The notes under the pieces: generated by a model
What the model was told of the DNA's origin: nothing
Databases searched by the model: none
What the model saw: only the letters and a program-made list of their open reading frames with translations
Assembly: GCA_018970625.1 (NCBI GenBank)
Contig: JAGWVZ010000219.1
Span: forward strand, 1-6,332
Source: Myxococcales bacterium
GTDB lineage: Bacteria; Myxococcota; Bradymonadia; REDH01
Direction: 5' to 3'
Length of the DNA: 6,332 bases
In this document: positions 1 through 5,369 of the stretch, one piece after another
How positions within the stretch are numbered: the stretch's first letter is position 1
How the letters are laid out: each line of letters begins with the position of its first letter
Made by a program: the position numbers and the translations under genes

Positions 1-260
1 TTGCACGACCAACCCGGCTCCTGAATATCACCGACCTGCGTACGATAATCCACCTGCAGCGGGTCGGTCTTGCCACGAGACTCGGGGGTGTCGGGCAACA
101 GGTCGCCAATCCACGGCGTGGACTCCAGCTCGACCGGCGTCACGTCACCGTCGCGGCTGATGGCGACGAGGTAGCCGGTAAAGAACGCCATGATGCCGGC
201 AAACGCCACGATAACGACCGTGAGCGATATCTGGCTCAAGAATAGTCGGAGCCGCTTCAT
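1..260 (-). CDS. Membrane-anchored protein of unknown function, C-terminus cut off by window edge
   Basis: I do not recognise this protein. The 86 codons present start with MKRLRLF, a short positively charged stretch, followed by one hydrophobic segment at about residues 9-34 (through VVIVAF, AFFTGYLVAI) and then a polar, Asp/Pro/Glu-rich region (LESTPWIGDLLPDTPES). This predicts an uncleaved N-terminal anchor in the inner membrane with the rest in the periplasm. No Cys follows the helix as a lipobox. The start ATG (260-258) shares ATGA with the stop of the upstream gene. A GAGAGG Shine-Dalgarno at 271-266, inside the end of that gene, lies 5 bases before the ATG, so translation is probably coupled. 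The frame is open to the left edge, so size and any C-terminal domain are unknown. That it is a real gene is well supported; its function is not. Confidence 0.8.
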   Translation of the reverse strand, partial: MKRLRLFLSQISLTVVIVAFAGIMAFFTGYLVAISRDGDVTPVELESTPWIGDLLPDTPESRGKTDPLQVDYRTQVGDIQEPGWSC

Positions 261-1501
261 TCCGACCTCTCGAGCGAGAAGCGCCGCCAGACCCATTCTT
301 CAAACGAGCCCGGACCATCGTCAAACTCGTTGTAGTTCACCAGCCAGTCTTCACGGCCGCGCGCCTTCAGGATGGTCTTGATCAGGGACTCCATGCCCTC
401 GCCTTCGCTATCGACACGAGCGATGCCAGCGCTGGAGTTACGGACCTCGTTCAACTGTGCCTGCAGGAATGTTCTGACCGCTACGTCTTCGGGTCGAACC
501 TTTAACCCGGGACTGTTCTCCAGTCGGTCAATCGTCGACCACGACTCGGCGAAAACACGCGCCATCGAAGCGATCGCCATCTCGAGCCTGTCCTTTTCGA
601 CCGCGGCCATGCGCAGCTCATTGGCGAGCGCTGCACGCGCCTTCGCCACCCAGAGCAAAATACCGAGCACGATCAAAAGAACGCCACCCAGCACGGTCGA
701 TAACACCCGCAGAACACTGTTCGCCTGACGGAAACCTTCGCTCACGGCGTCATCGATCTCGTCAATCCACCCTGCAACGGCGACATCCAGCTGCGACATG
801 GTGGGCTCGACCAGCTCAGAGCGTAGCGCACGCCCCATATCAATCGCGATACCATCGGCTGTTCGTCGGACATCTTCGTTGAGCAGCCGTTGCACCTCGC
901 CGGTCATGGTCGCCGTGAACGCTCGTATGGCCCCGTTCACCTGTTCCTGACTCTCGGGCGCGCTGATGGTCGCGAGCAGCTCCTGGGCGGCATTGCGTGC
1001 TACCCCGCGCACCAGCGCCTCTACCTCGGGCCGAATATCCTCTCCAATGTTCCGGCTGAGCTGGTTCATCGCGGCGTCGATGTTCAGCGTAATCTGGGCA
1101 TCAATCTCACTCGCTGCGAGCTGGTCAACGGCCCCGCGCACGACGGACTGAGCGATGCGCTCTACAAACGCGGTAATCTCCTCGTTCAACGGGCCTTCGC
1201 CCAGGTCCAGCCCCTGCCCTACGCCGGTGAGCGCCTCGCGCATAGCGTCTCGCAGGATGTCGGCAAGCGCAGCGTCATCATAGCCGGCCAGCTGCTCCAA
1301 CACCTGATTGGCCACACGACCCGTGGAATTCGGAATGCCCGTCAGCACATCCTCGGTGAGCATGGAGACTTCATCACCCGTTCGCGAGAGCATCGAGGCG
1401 CATGCCGTCAGCGTCCAGACAAGCCCGGTAAGCAGAACACCAGACAGAAGGTGCCGGGTACGTGACGAAGGGACGGCCCTGTCCATGAGTGCAGCGAGCA
1501 T
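257..1501 (-). CDS. Predicted lipoprotein with an additional transmembrane helix and cytoplasmic-looking C-terminal helical domain; unknown function
   Basis: I do not recognise the family. With the start chosen here the protein has 414 residues. Residues 1-34 look like a lipoprotein signal: Arg-rich n-region, hydrophobic LLSGVLLTGLVW, then lipobox LTAC with Cys34 and Ala at +2. Residues 35-262 are rich in Ala, Leu, Glu, Asp and Arg and read as amphipathic helices. Residues 263-285 form a strong second membrane helix (VLGGVLLIVLGILLWV), followed by basic residues (AKAR), a probable coiled coil to about 325, and an acidic, Trp-containing tail. If both membrane signals are real, the helical middle is periplasmic and the C-terminal 130 residues are cytoplasmic. 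The start at 1501 is preferred because GAGG (1510-1507) lies 5 bases upstream; ATGs at 1546, 1516 and 1486 lack a Shine-Dalgarno. It overlaps the next gene by ATGA. Confidence 0.82.
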   Translation of the reverse strand: MLAALMDRAVPSSRTRHLLSGVLLTGLVWTLTACASMLSRTGDEVSMLTEDVLTGIPNSTGRVANQVLEQLAGYDDAALADILRDAMREALTGVGQGLDLGEGPLNEEITAFVERIAQSVVRGAVDQLAASEIDAQITLNIDAAMNQLSRNIGEDIRPEVEALVRGVARNAAQELLATISAPESQEQVNGAIRAFTATMTGEVQRLLNEDVRRTADGIAIDMGRALRSELVEPTMSQLDVAVAGWIDEIDDAVSEGFRQANSVLRVLSTVLGGVLLIVLGILLWVAKARAALANELRMAAVEKDRLEMAIASMARVFAESWSTIDRLENSPGLKVRPEDVAVRTFLQAQLNEVRNSSAGIARVDSEGEGMESLIKTILKARGREDWLVNYNEFDDGPGSFEEWVWRRFSLERSE

Positions 1502-1506
1502 AAGGA

Positions 1507-1510
1507 CCTC
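1507..1510 (-). promoter_or_regulatory. Ribosome binding site that decides the lipoprotein start
   Basis: On the minus strand TTGAGG precedes ATG 1501-1499 with a 5-base gap. The other in-frame ATGs nearby have no comparable purine tract, so this site sets the start used for the lipoprotein. Confidence 0.6.
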
Positions 1511-1529
1511 AACCATGTTGAATGATGCA

Positions 1530-1562
1530 TGACATCTGCACGTCACCTGACCGGCATGTCAA
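1530..1562 (-). promoter_or_regulatory. Possible operator/promoter of the lipoprotein gene: nested TGAC dyads over a consensus -35 hexamer
   Basis: On the plus strand TGACAT (1530-1535) and ATGTCA (1556-1561) form an outer inverted repeat, and GTCA-CC-TGAC (1542-1551) forms an inner one, with centres one base apart. The minus strand reads a perfect TTGACA (-35-like) at 1562-1557. The hexamer 16 bases downstream, TGCAGA (1540-1535), is a poor -10 box, so an activator-dependent promoter or a plain regulator site is possible. The cluster sits 29-60 bases upstream of the ATG. Regulatory function is inferred only from sequence and position. Confidence 0.3.
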
Positions 1563-1621
1563 CGTTCGCCCGCGAGCGTCCCCTCTCGTCGTAAGAATTA
1601 AACAGCCTTTGCAAATCAGAG

Positions 1622-1650
1622 CGTGGGTCACGCCTGTGGCGCGGCCCACG
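1622..1650. repeat. Imperfect inverted repeat (hairpin potential) between porin and lipoprotein
   Basis: CGTGGG (1622-1627) pairs with CCCACG (1645-1650), and CGCC (1631-1634) pairs with GGCG (1638-1641) around a TGT loop. One further C-G pair and one G-U pair lie between them, leaving a single A/C mismatch. The structure is 140 bases after the porin stop. There is no T-run after it on either strand, so it is a structure candidate and not a confident terminator. Confidence 0.4.
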
Positions 1651-1741
1651 TTCATCTCTGCGCTCATCAATGGTCTGTTCACACGTGGCTGCTCTCGCCC
1701 ATCCGACCAACCCGACGGTGCCAGGAGCATGTGGCCCGCCT

Positions 1742-1759
1742 GCGACGGCCTTCCGTCAC
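1742..1759 (-). repeat. Short inverted repeat downstream of the porin stop
   Basis: On the minus strand GTGACGG, loop AAGG, CCGTCGC form a 7-pair stem including one G-U pair, about 30 bases after the porin stop. It could protect or end the porin message, but no U-tract follows, so an intrinsic terminator is not supported. Confidence 0.35.
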
Positions 1760-1789
1760 CCGTGCAGGGCGACAAAGTGGCGGCAAGAT

Positions 1790-3130
1790 TCAGAACGTGA
1801 CGTCCAGCTGCGTCTGCACGACATGCTCGGCCGCTGAAAAATCGAAGGTGGTCGGAGTTCGTGCCAACCAGGATGCCTGCAACTTCATGCGATGACCGTT
1901 GAAATACCAGTTGGCGCCGACGCCGGATTCCTGCCCGTAGGCTTCCAGTTCCTGAATCAGGCGCGGGTCGGTGCCGCTGTGGGCGGTGATGCGCGACATG
2001 CGCGCAACCAGCTCAAAGGGTTGGGGAAATACATACGAGAGCTGTGTGACCCAGCCATGCGCCGAGCGGGTGTACTCGACCGAAGGTTCTTCGACTCCTT
2101 CGCCATCCGCGACCAGCGTATCTTCGTCGGCAGTTTTCAACAGATACTCTGCAGCGACGGCAAGGCCGCGCCATTTGAACACGAGGTCGGCGGCGACGTG
2201 CTGAAAGTCAGCTGTGCCATTTGCGAACGTGCCGCCGTTGGTGCTGCGGACCCGGTCGGTGTTCAGGTTGATTGCATAACCTGCACCCAGAGCGAGTGCC
2301 GGTTGTTCCCGGCGCCCAAGGTCGCCTTCCATGTCGTCGTCGATCTCACCCAGCGGACGCAGTTCAACGCGTGCCACCAGCAGGGCACCCGGTTCGACAG
2401 GCGACGTATCGTGAATCCCGCGACCGCCGAAGACCCCCAGACGCCAGGCTACCGGGGATTCATCACCCAGAAAGGAGTCCGAGTAGAACATGACACCGAC
2501 ATCACGATCGAGCGTCAGCTCATTCACCGGGCGAGGTCGAGCCGTCATCTGCAGCCCCCATTCACGGATGGTGCGCAACCGGTCGAATGGTACAAAGTAC
2601 TGGCCCACCCGAATGCCCAGATCGCGAGACGGCTGCCAGTTGAGCCAGGCGTCGTACACGGGCGACGTGGCATCATCCCGGTAATCGGCCTGTGCAAAGG
2701 CGAACTGCATCAACCACGTCAGGTTGCGGCTATACACGTGCCCGCCCAGCCACAAACGAAGCGTGCCGACGCTGACCGACTGCGTCCACTCCCGCTGTGT
2801 GTCGGTGGCCGGTCCGGGCGAGCGAAAATCGGCCCTGATCATCGCGCGAGCTCGGATGTTCAGACCGAATGCGTCGCCCGCATCGACCGTCAAGCCGCGG
2901 CCCGGCGCACCCGACCATGTGGTATCTGACGCAGTGGGTACCGGTGCAACCGGGGTGACCGCAGCGCTGTCATTCGGCGCCGCGGAGGGGCTGTCCGCCG
3001 AACCTTCAACGTTCGTCCCGTCGGAGCTGACGTCCGGCGCTCCCTGAGCCTGAGCGCGAGAGAAAACGCAAAGGACAGTGAGCAGTACGAGAATCGGAAG
3101 CACTGACAAGCGACGAGGTATCGATGGCAT
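1790..3130 (-). CDS. Outer-membrane porin, phosphate-selective porin O/P (OprP/OprO-like) family
   Basis: Predicted outer-membrane beta-barrel channel for small solutes, possibly anions such as phosphate. From the chosen ATG it has 446 residues, close to the family size. Residues 1-28 are a signal peptide (MPSIPRR, hydrophobic core, cleavage after AQA). Residues about 29-75 form a Ser/Ala/Pro/Asp/Thr-rich linker. The rest alternates hydrophobic and polar residues as in beta strands. Family-like features are the GQYFVPFDRLR segment and the following LTLDRDVGVMFYSD, which resemble the conserved 'GQ.k.PFg' and 'RD.Gv' region of Porin_O_P proteins. It ends VQTQLDVTF, with the terminal Phe typical of BamA-inserted barrels. 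The frame extends upstream to a TTG at 3235, but only ATG 3130 puts the signal peptide at the N-terminus; it has no clear Shine-Dalgarno. Substrate specificity cannot be read from sequence. Confidence 0.85.
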   Translation of the reverse strand: MPSIPRRLSVLPILVLLTVLCVFSRAQAQGAPDVSSDGTNVEGSADSPSAAPNDSAAVTPVAPVPTASDTTWSGAPGRGLTVDAGDAFGLNIRARAMIRADFRSPGPATDTQREWTQSVSVGTLRLWLGGHVYSRNLTWLMQFAFAQADYRDDATSPVYDAWLNWQPSRDLGIRVGQYFVPFDRLRTIREWGLQMTARPRPVNELTLDRDVGVMFYSDSFLGDESPVAWRLGVFGGRGIHDTSPVEPGALLVARVELRPLGEIDDDMEGDLGRREQPALALGAGYAINLNTDRVRSTNGGTFANGTADFQHVAADLVFKWRGLAVAAEYLLKTADEDTLVADGEGVEEPSVEYTRSAHGWVTQLSYVFPQPFELVARMSRITAHSGTDPRLIQELEAYGQESGVGANWYFNGHRMKLQASWLARTPTTFDFSAAEHVVQTQLDVTF

Positions 3131-3187
3131 ACGCGCAGGCGTTCGAGGGTTGAAGTGCCCTGAAGGGCGGTGAGCGGCGAATCCGTA

Positions 3188-3204
3188 CTCAAGAGACGTG
3201 CCAA
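3188..3204 (-). promoter_or_regulatory. Sigma-54 (RpoN)-like promoter element upstream of the porin
   Basis: The minus strand reads TTGGCACG (3204-3197), four bases, then TTGAG (3192-3188). The known RpoN consensus is TTGGCACG-N4-TTGCW. The -24 half is exact and the spacing is exact, but the -12 half has GA where the consensus has the important GC. Transcription would start near 3178, leaving a leader of about 48 bases before ATG 3130. This would also exclude the upstream TTG start of the porin frame. The mismatch keeps confidence low. Confidence 0.35.
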
Positions 3205-3290
3205 CGTCACCGGGCGAGAGGCTCAGGCGCCACAACCCACCACGGGTGCCGCACTATCAGACGGTTTGCCGTTCCTTTACACGGGGGCCG

Positions 3291-3404
3291 CACGATTTCC
3301 AGCCCATCCGCGACGACACACAGACCGCCACGATATTTCGCGCTACCGCCATTCATCACGGCGCACCACGATATTTCGCGGCAAATCCACGACGATAGCA
3401 ACGC
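3291..3404. repeat. Three-unit imperfect 38-bp direct repeat with two exact 15-bp cores
   Basis: CCACGATATTTCGCG occurs exactly at 3328-3342 and 3366-3380, 38 bases apart. A third, degenerate copy (CACGATTTCC) starts at 3291, again exactly 38 bases from the next. Aligning 3291-3328, 3329-3366 and 3367-3404 by hand gives about 21/38 identities for neighbouring units. The core contains the near-palindrome CGATATTTCG (one mismatched pair). A further CCACGA lies at 3387. The array sits 110-230 bp upstream of the predicted sigma-54 start, where enhancer-binding activators commonly bind. The 15-bp repeat is certain; binding by a regulator is inference. Confidence 0.6.
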
Positions 3405-3521
3405 ACTCCGTGTCGTTGACGCAGCAGCCCGACAAAGTCTGCCGCCCTGCAAATTGCTCCTGAGTTCAATGTCAGAGAACGCGTGAGAACGGCGCGCGTC
3501 TGCGTTATGGCTTCGTGTCAG

Positions 3522-3537
3522 GCCGACTCCGGTCGGC
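3522..3537 (+). repeat. Perfect inverted repeat in the probable mnmD leader
   Basis: GCCGAC, loop TCCG, GTCGGC form a 6-bp GC-rich stem ending 31 bases before the chosen mnmD ATG. It is flanked by two copies of TGTCAGGC (3516-3523 and 3545-3552), the first overlapping the stem. It could be a leader hairpin or an operator. The bases that follow (GTTCCTTTGT) are only weakly T-rich, so a terminator is not supported. Confidence 0.4.
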
Positions 3538-3568
3538 GTTCCTTTGTCAGGCATGCAGCATACGGTTC

Positions 3569-4306
3569 ATGGCGTCCGAACTCCGCACCACCGCTGACGG
3601 TACCCACACAGTCTTCAGCGCGCGCTTCAACCAGACGTACCATTCGTCTCACGGGGCGCTGGCAGAGGCCGACCATGTGTATGTTTTTCTGTCCCGCGTT
3701 CGTCCCGTGTTGAGAGAGCTCGGCCATGTCTCGGTGCTGGAGATTGGCTTTGGGACGGGTCTGAATCTTGTCGCGACGCTGCGGGCCTGCGCGGACCTTG
3801 AAGGAACACTCCGCTATGTGAGTATGGAACCTTTTCCGGTCAGCGCTCAGGTCATTCAGGAAATCGGCTACGGCCGACTGCTCTCCGACGTGGCGGCACG
3901 CGAATATGAGCGTCTGATGGGCTCTCTTGCGGAGGCGCCAAACGCGGAGCTTGTGCGCGCGCAGTTCACCCTCGACAGACTGCGGGTGAACGTCGTTGTC
4001 TGGCGTGGCACGAGCAGCACGCTCCCCGGGACGCTGACAGGCTTCGACGTTGTCTATCAGGACGCCTTTTCACCCGACGCCTGCCCGGAACTCTGGACAT
4101 CGGAGCACTTTGAAGGGGTGCGCAACCGGCTACGTGATGGCGCAGGCAGGCTCGCGACGTTCAGCTGTGCGTCCGCGGTCAGAAAGGCGCTGGTCGCGGC
4201 GGGGTGGCAGGTGCAACGGGTGCCGGGTCCGGTGGGCGGCAAGAGAGAGGTCCTGCAGGCGGTTTACAATCCGGGTGGGCGCGCGCTGCCGGGCGACGCC
4301 GGGTAA
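3569..4306 (+). CDS. mnmD: Stand-alone MnmD: tRNA 5-methylaminomethyl(-2-thio)uridine methyltransferase
   Basis: Predicted SAM-dependent methyltransferase that converts nm5(s2)U to mnm5(s2)U at wobble position 34 of tRNA, after MnmE/MnmG. From ATG 3569 it has 245 residues and corresponds to the N-terminal half of bifunctional MnmC (Methyltransf_30/DUF752). Visible motifs are the N-terminal TADGTHT...YHSSHGALAEADHVY signature (residues 8-38), SAM motif EIGFGTGLN (58-66), MEPFPVS after strand 2 (86-92), acidic DAFSPDACPELWTS (165-178) and C-terminal TFSCASAVRKAL...GW...GKREVL (197-229). It stops soon after, with no FAD oxidase domain. The frame is open to a GTG at 3515, but family members begin close to ATG 3569; neither start has a strong Shine-Dalgarno. 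The reductase gene follows 75 bases later on the same strand. Confidence 0.87.
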   Translation: MASELRTTADGTHTVFSARFNQTYHSSHGALAEADHVYVFLSRVRPVLRELGHVSVLEIGFGTGLNLVATLRACADLEGTLRYVSMEPFPVSAQVIQEIGYGRLLSDVAAREYERLMGSLAEAPNAELVRAQFTLDRLRVNVVVWRGTSSTLPGTLTGFDVVYQDAFSPDACPELWTSEHFEGVRNRLRDGAGRLATFSCASAVRKALVAAGWQVQRVPGPVGGKREVLQAVYNPGGRALPGDAG

Positions 4307-4310
4307 GACG

Positions 4311-4331
4311 ACTCCATTGCATCTGTGGAGT
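4311..4331. repeat. Inverted repeat after mnmD
   Basis: ACTCCA (4311-4316) and TGGAGT (4326-4331) can pair around a 9-base loop, 5 bases after the mnmD stop. No T-run follows, so read-through into the reductase gene is possible. Confidence 0.3.
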
Positions 4332-4348
4332 ACGTGACGCATCAAAGC

Positions 4349-4363
4349 CGCAGGTTTCCTGCG
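4349..4363. repeat. Perfect hairpin just before the reductase ribosome binding site
   Basis: CGCAGG, loop TTT, CCTGCG form a 6-bp stem that ends 7 bases before the GAGG Shine-Dalgarno of the reductase gene. It could slow ribosome loading or stabilise a processed message end. This rests on sequence alone. Confidence 0.35.
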
Positions 4364-4370
4364 CCCACCA

Positions 4371-4374
4371 GAGG
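4371..4374 (+). promoter_or_regulatory. Ribosome binding site of the short-chain dehydrogenase gene
   Basis: GAGG lies 7 bases before ATG 4382 and fixes that start. It gives the reductase its own translation start, independent of mnmD. Confidence 0.65.
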
Positions 4375-4381
4375 ATAGAAC

Positions 4382-5302
4382 ATGTCACTGTATGCAAAGC
4401 TCGCGCGCTCCGGTCCGAGCGGTTTCGGTTATGGCTCCACGGCGGACGACGTGACGGCGGGCGTTGACCTGACCGGCAAGCGCGTGCTCATCACCGGGTG
4501 CAACTCCGGCATCGGGTTTGAATCCATGCGGGTGCTGGCATCGCGTGGGGCGCAGGTGCTGGGCGTCGCTCGCTCACAAGAGAAAGCCGAGGAAGCCTGC
4601 CGCAAAGCGGGCGGCGACTGCCAGCCCTGCGTGGCCGAGCTTTCGGAACCCGAGACCATTCGTGCGCTGGTTCGCCAGCTGAACGACCGCGGCGAAAAGC
4701 TCGACGTCATCATGCTGAACGCGGGCATTATGGCGCTGCCCAAACTGCAGACTGCCTATGGCTACGAGCTGCAGTTCTTTACCAATCACATTGGCCATTT
4801 CCTTCTGGGAACCGGCATTTTACCTTTATTGGCCGACTCGGGGCGCTTTGTGGTGCTCAGCAGCCTTGCTCACCGTCAGGCACCATCGGTCGGCATCGAC
4901 TTTGCCAATCTGGATGGCAGCCGCGGGTACAACCCCTGGCGGTTCTACGGGCAGTCAAAGCTGGCCAACCTGTTGTTCGCGCGCGAGCTGGGGCGTCGCT
5001 TCGCTGGCACGAGGCGCGTGGCGACGGCCGTTCACCCGGGCGTGATTCAGACCGCGCTGGGGCGCCACATGGGCTCGCTGGGCGATGTCTTCTTTGCCGT
5101 GGCGGGGCCGTTGGCGTTGAAGTCGATTCCGCAGGGCGCGGCCACGCAGTGCTGGGCTGCGGCGCACCCCGACGGAGCACAGCTGAACGGCCAGTACCTG
5201 TCGGACTGCAACGTGGGCAAGACCACCCGGCAGGGCGAGAGCGCCGAGTTGGCAGCGCGTCTGTGGGAGGAATCCGAGAAAATCGTCGCCCGCTGGCGCT
5301 AA
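4382..5302 (+). CDS. Short-chain dehydrogenase/reductase (SDR), retinol-dehydrogenase/WWOX-like
   Basis: Predicted soluble NAD(P)H-dependent oxidoreductase of 306 residues with a Rossmann fold. Visible motifs are the cofactor loop TGCNSGIG (38-45), VARS with Arg64 after strand 2, which suggests NADP(H), LNAGIM (112-117), Asn135 in TNHIGHF, SSLAHR with catalytic Ser at 160/161, YGQSK with Tyr189 and Lys193, and HPGVIQT (218-224). The full Asn-Ser-Tyr-Lys set is present, so the enzyme should be active. The pattern matches the broad retinol-dehydrogenase-like group found in many bacteria, where substrates are mostly unknown, so none is assigned. A roughly 30-residue N-terminal extension (Gly/Ser-rich, GPSGFGYGS) precedes the fold. 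The gene is 75 bases after mnmD and possibly co-transcribed, without an evident functional link. The 67 bases after its stop, before the convergent TPR gene end, contain no clear terminator. Confidence 0.88.
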   Translation: MSLYAKLARSGPSGFGYGSTADDVTAGVDLTGKRVLITGCNSGIGFESMRVLASRGAQVLGVARSQEKAEEACRKAGGDCQPCVAELSEPETIRALVRQLNDRGEKLDVIMLNAGIMALPKLQTAYGYELQFFTNHIGHFLLGTGILPLLADSGRFVVLSSLAHRQAPSVGIDFANLDGSRGYNPWRFYGQSKLANLLFARELGRRFAGTRRVATAVHPGVIQTALGRHMGSLGDVFFAVAGPLALKSIPQGAATQCWAAAHPDGAQLNGQYLSDCNVGKTTRQGESAELAARLWEESEKIVARWR

Positions 5303-5369
5303 CGAACGGCTGAGTCGTGCCGAACCGCACGCCCTCGGCTCGCGCCCGCAGAATCGCCCTGTTCAATGG

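Larger units (their letters stand above)
1502..1789. other. Gene-free gap between porin 3' end and lipoprotein 5' end
   Basis: No convincing gene is present; short open frames on both strands here have composition unlike a conserved protein. The gap holds, on the minus strand, a hairpin-forming sequence soon after the porin stop (1742-1759), a longer imperfect dyad (1622-1650), an AT-rich patch (about 1591-1617) unlike its GC-rich surroundings, and a cluster of TGAC/GTCA motifs (1530-1562) just before the lipoprotein. The AT-rich patch contains TTGCAA (1614-1609) and TACGAC (1593-1588), only 15 bases apart, a weak promoter candidate. No U-tract follows either hairpin, so I do not call an intrinsic terminator. 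Confidence 0.5.
3131..3568. other. Divergent intergenic region between the porin and mnmD
   Basis: No convincing gene in 438 bases; short overlapping open frames on both strands run into each other and show no recognisable protein. The region must hold the promoters of the porin (leftward) and mnmD (rightward). Visible elements are a sigma-54-like element at 3188-3204 on the minus strand, a degenerate 38-base periodic repeat at 3291-3404, a lone TTGACG at 3416-3421 on the plus strand without a good -10 partner, and a perfect 6-bp dyad at 3522-3537 in the probable mnmD leader. Confidence 0.6.

Noticed and set aside
890..1465. Open frame of 191 codons on the plus strand opposite the lipoprotein
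   Set aside because: The minus-strand product has a lipobox, a membrane helix, a Shine-Dalgarno and a coupled neighbour. The antisense product looks like a Arg/His-rich shadow frame.
1509..1800. Short open frames on both strands between porin and lipoprotein (88-92 codons)
   Set aside because: They overlap each other, have no Shine-Dalgarno of note, and show no domain, signal peptide or membrane segment.
1892..2929. Long open frame (345 codons) on the plus strand opposite the porin
   Set aside because: It is antisense to a porin with a signal peptide, beta-strand pattern, family motifs and terminal Phe. The plus-strand product shows no recognisable domain and is explained by GC-rich codon bias.
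3291..3404. CRISPR array suggested by regular 38-bp spacing
   Set aside because: The identical part is only 15 bp, the units are adjacent with no distinct spacers, there are only three units, and no cas gene is present.
3416..3444. Sigma-70 promoter for mnmD built on TTGACG at 3416-3421
   Set aside because: No hexamer resembling TATAAT lies 15-19 bases downstream.
3170..3554. Short open frames in the porin-mnmD intergenic region (97 codons plus strand, 115 codons minus strand)
   Set aside because: They overlap on opposite strands, span the repeat array and promoter-like element, and have no recognisable protein features.
5319..5339. Possible terminator hairpin between the convergent reductase and TPR genes (GCCGA / TCGGC)
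   Set aside because: Only five pairs with an 11-base loop and no T-run on either strand, so not enough to call a terminator.
4857..5366. Open frame of 169 codons on the minus strand opposite the reductase
   Set aside because: The plus strand carries the complete SDR motif set. The antisense product is rich in Arg, Pro and Ser without any domain.
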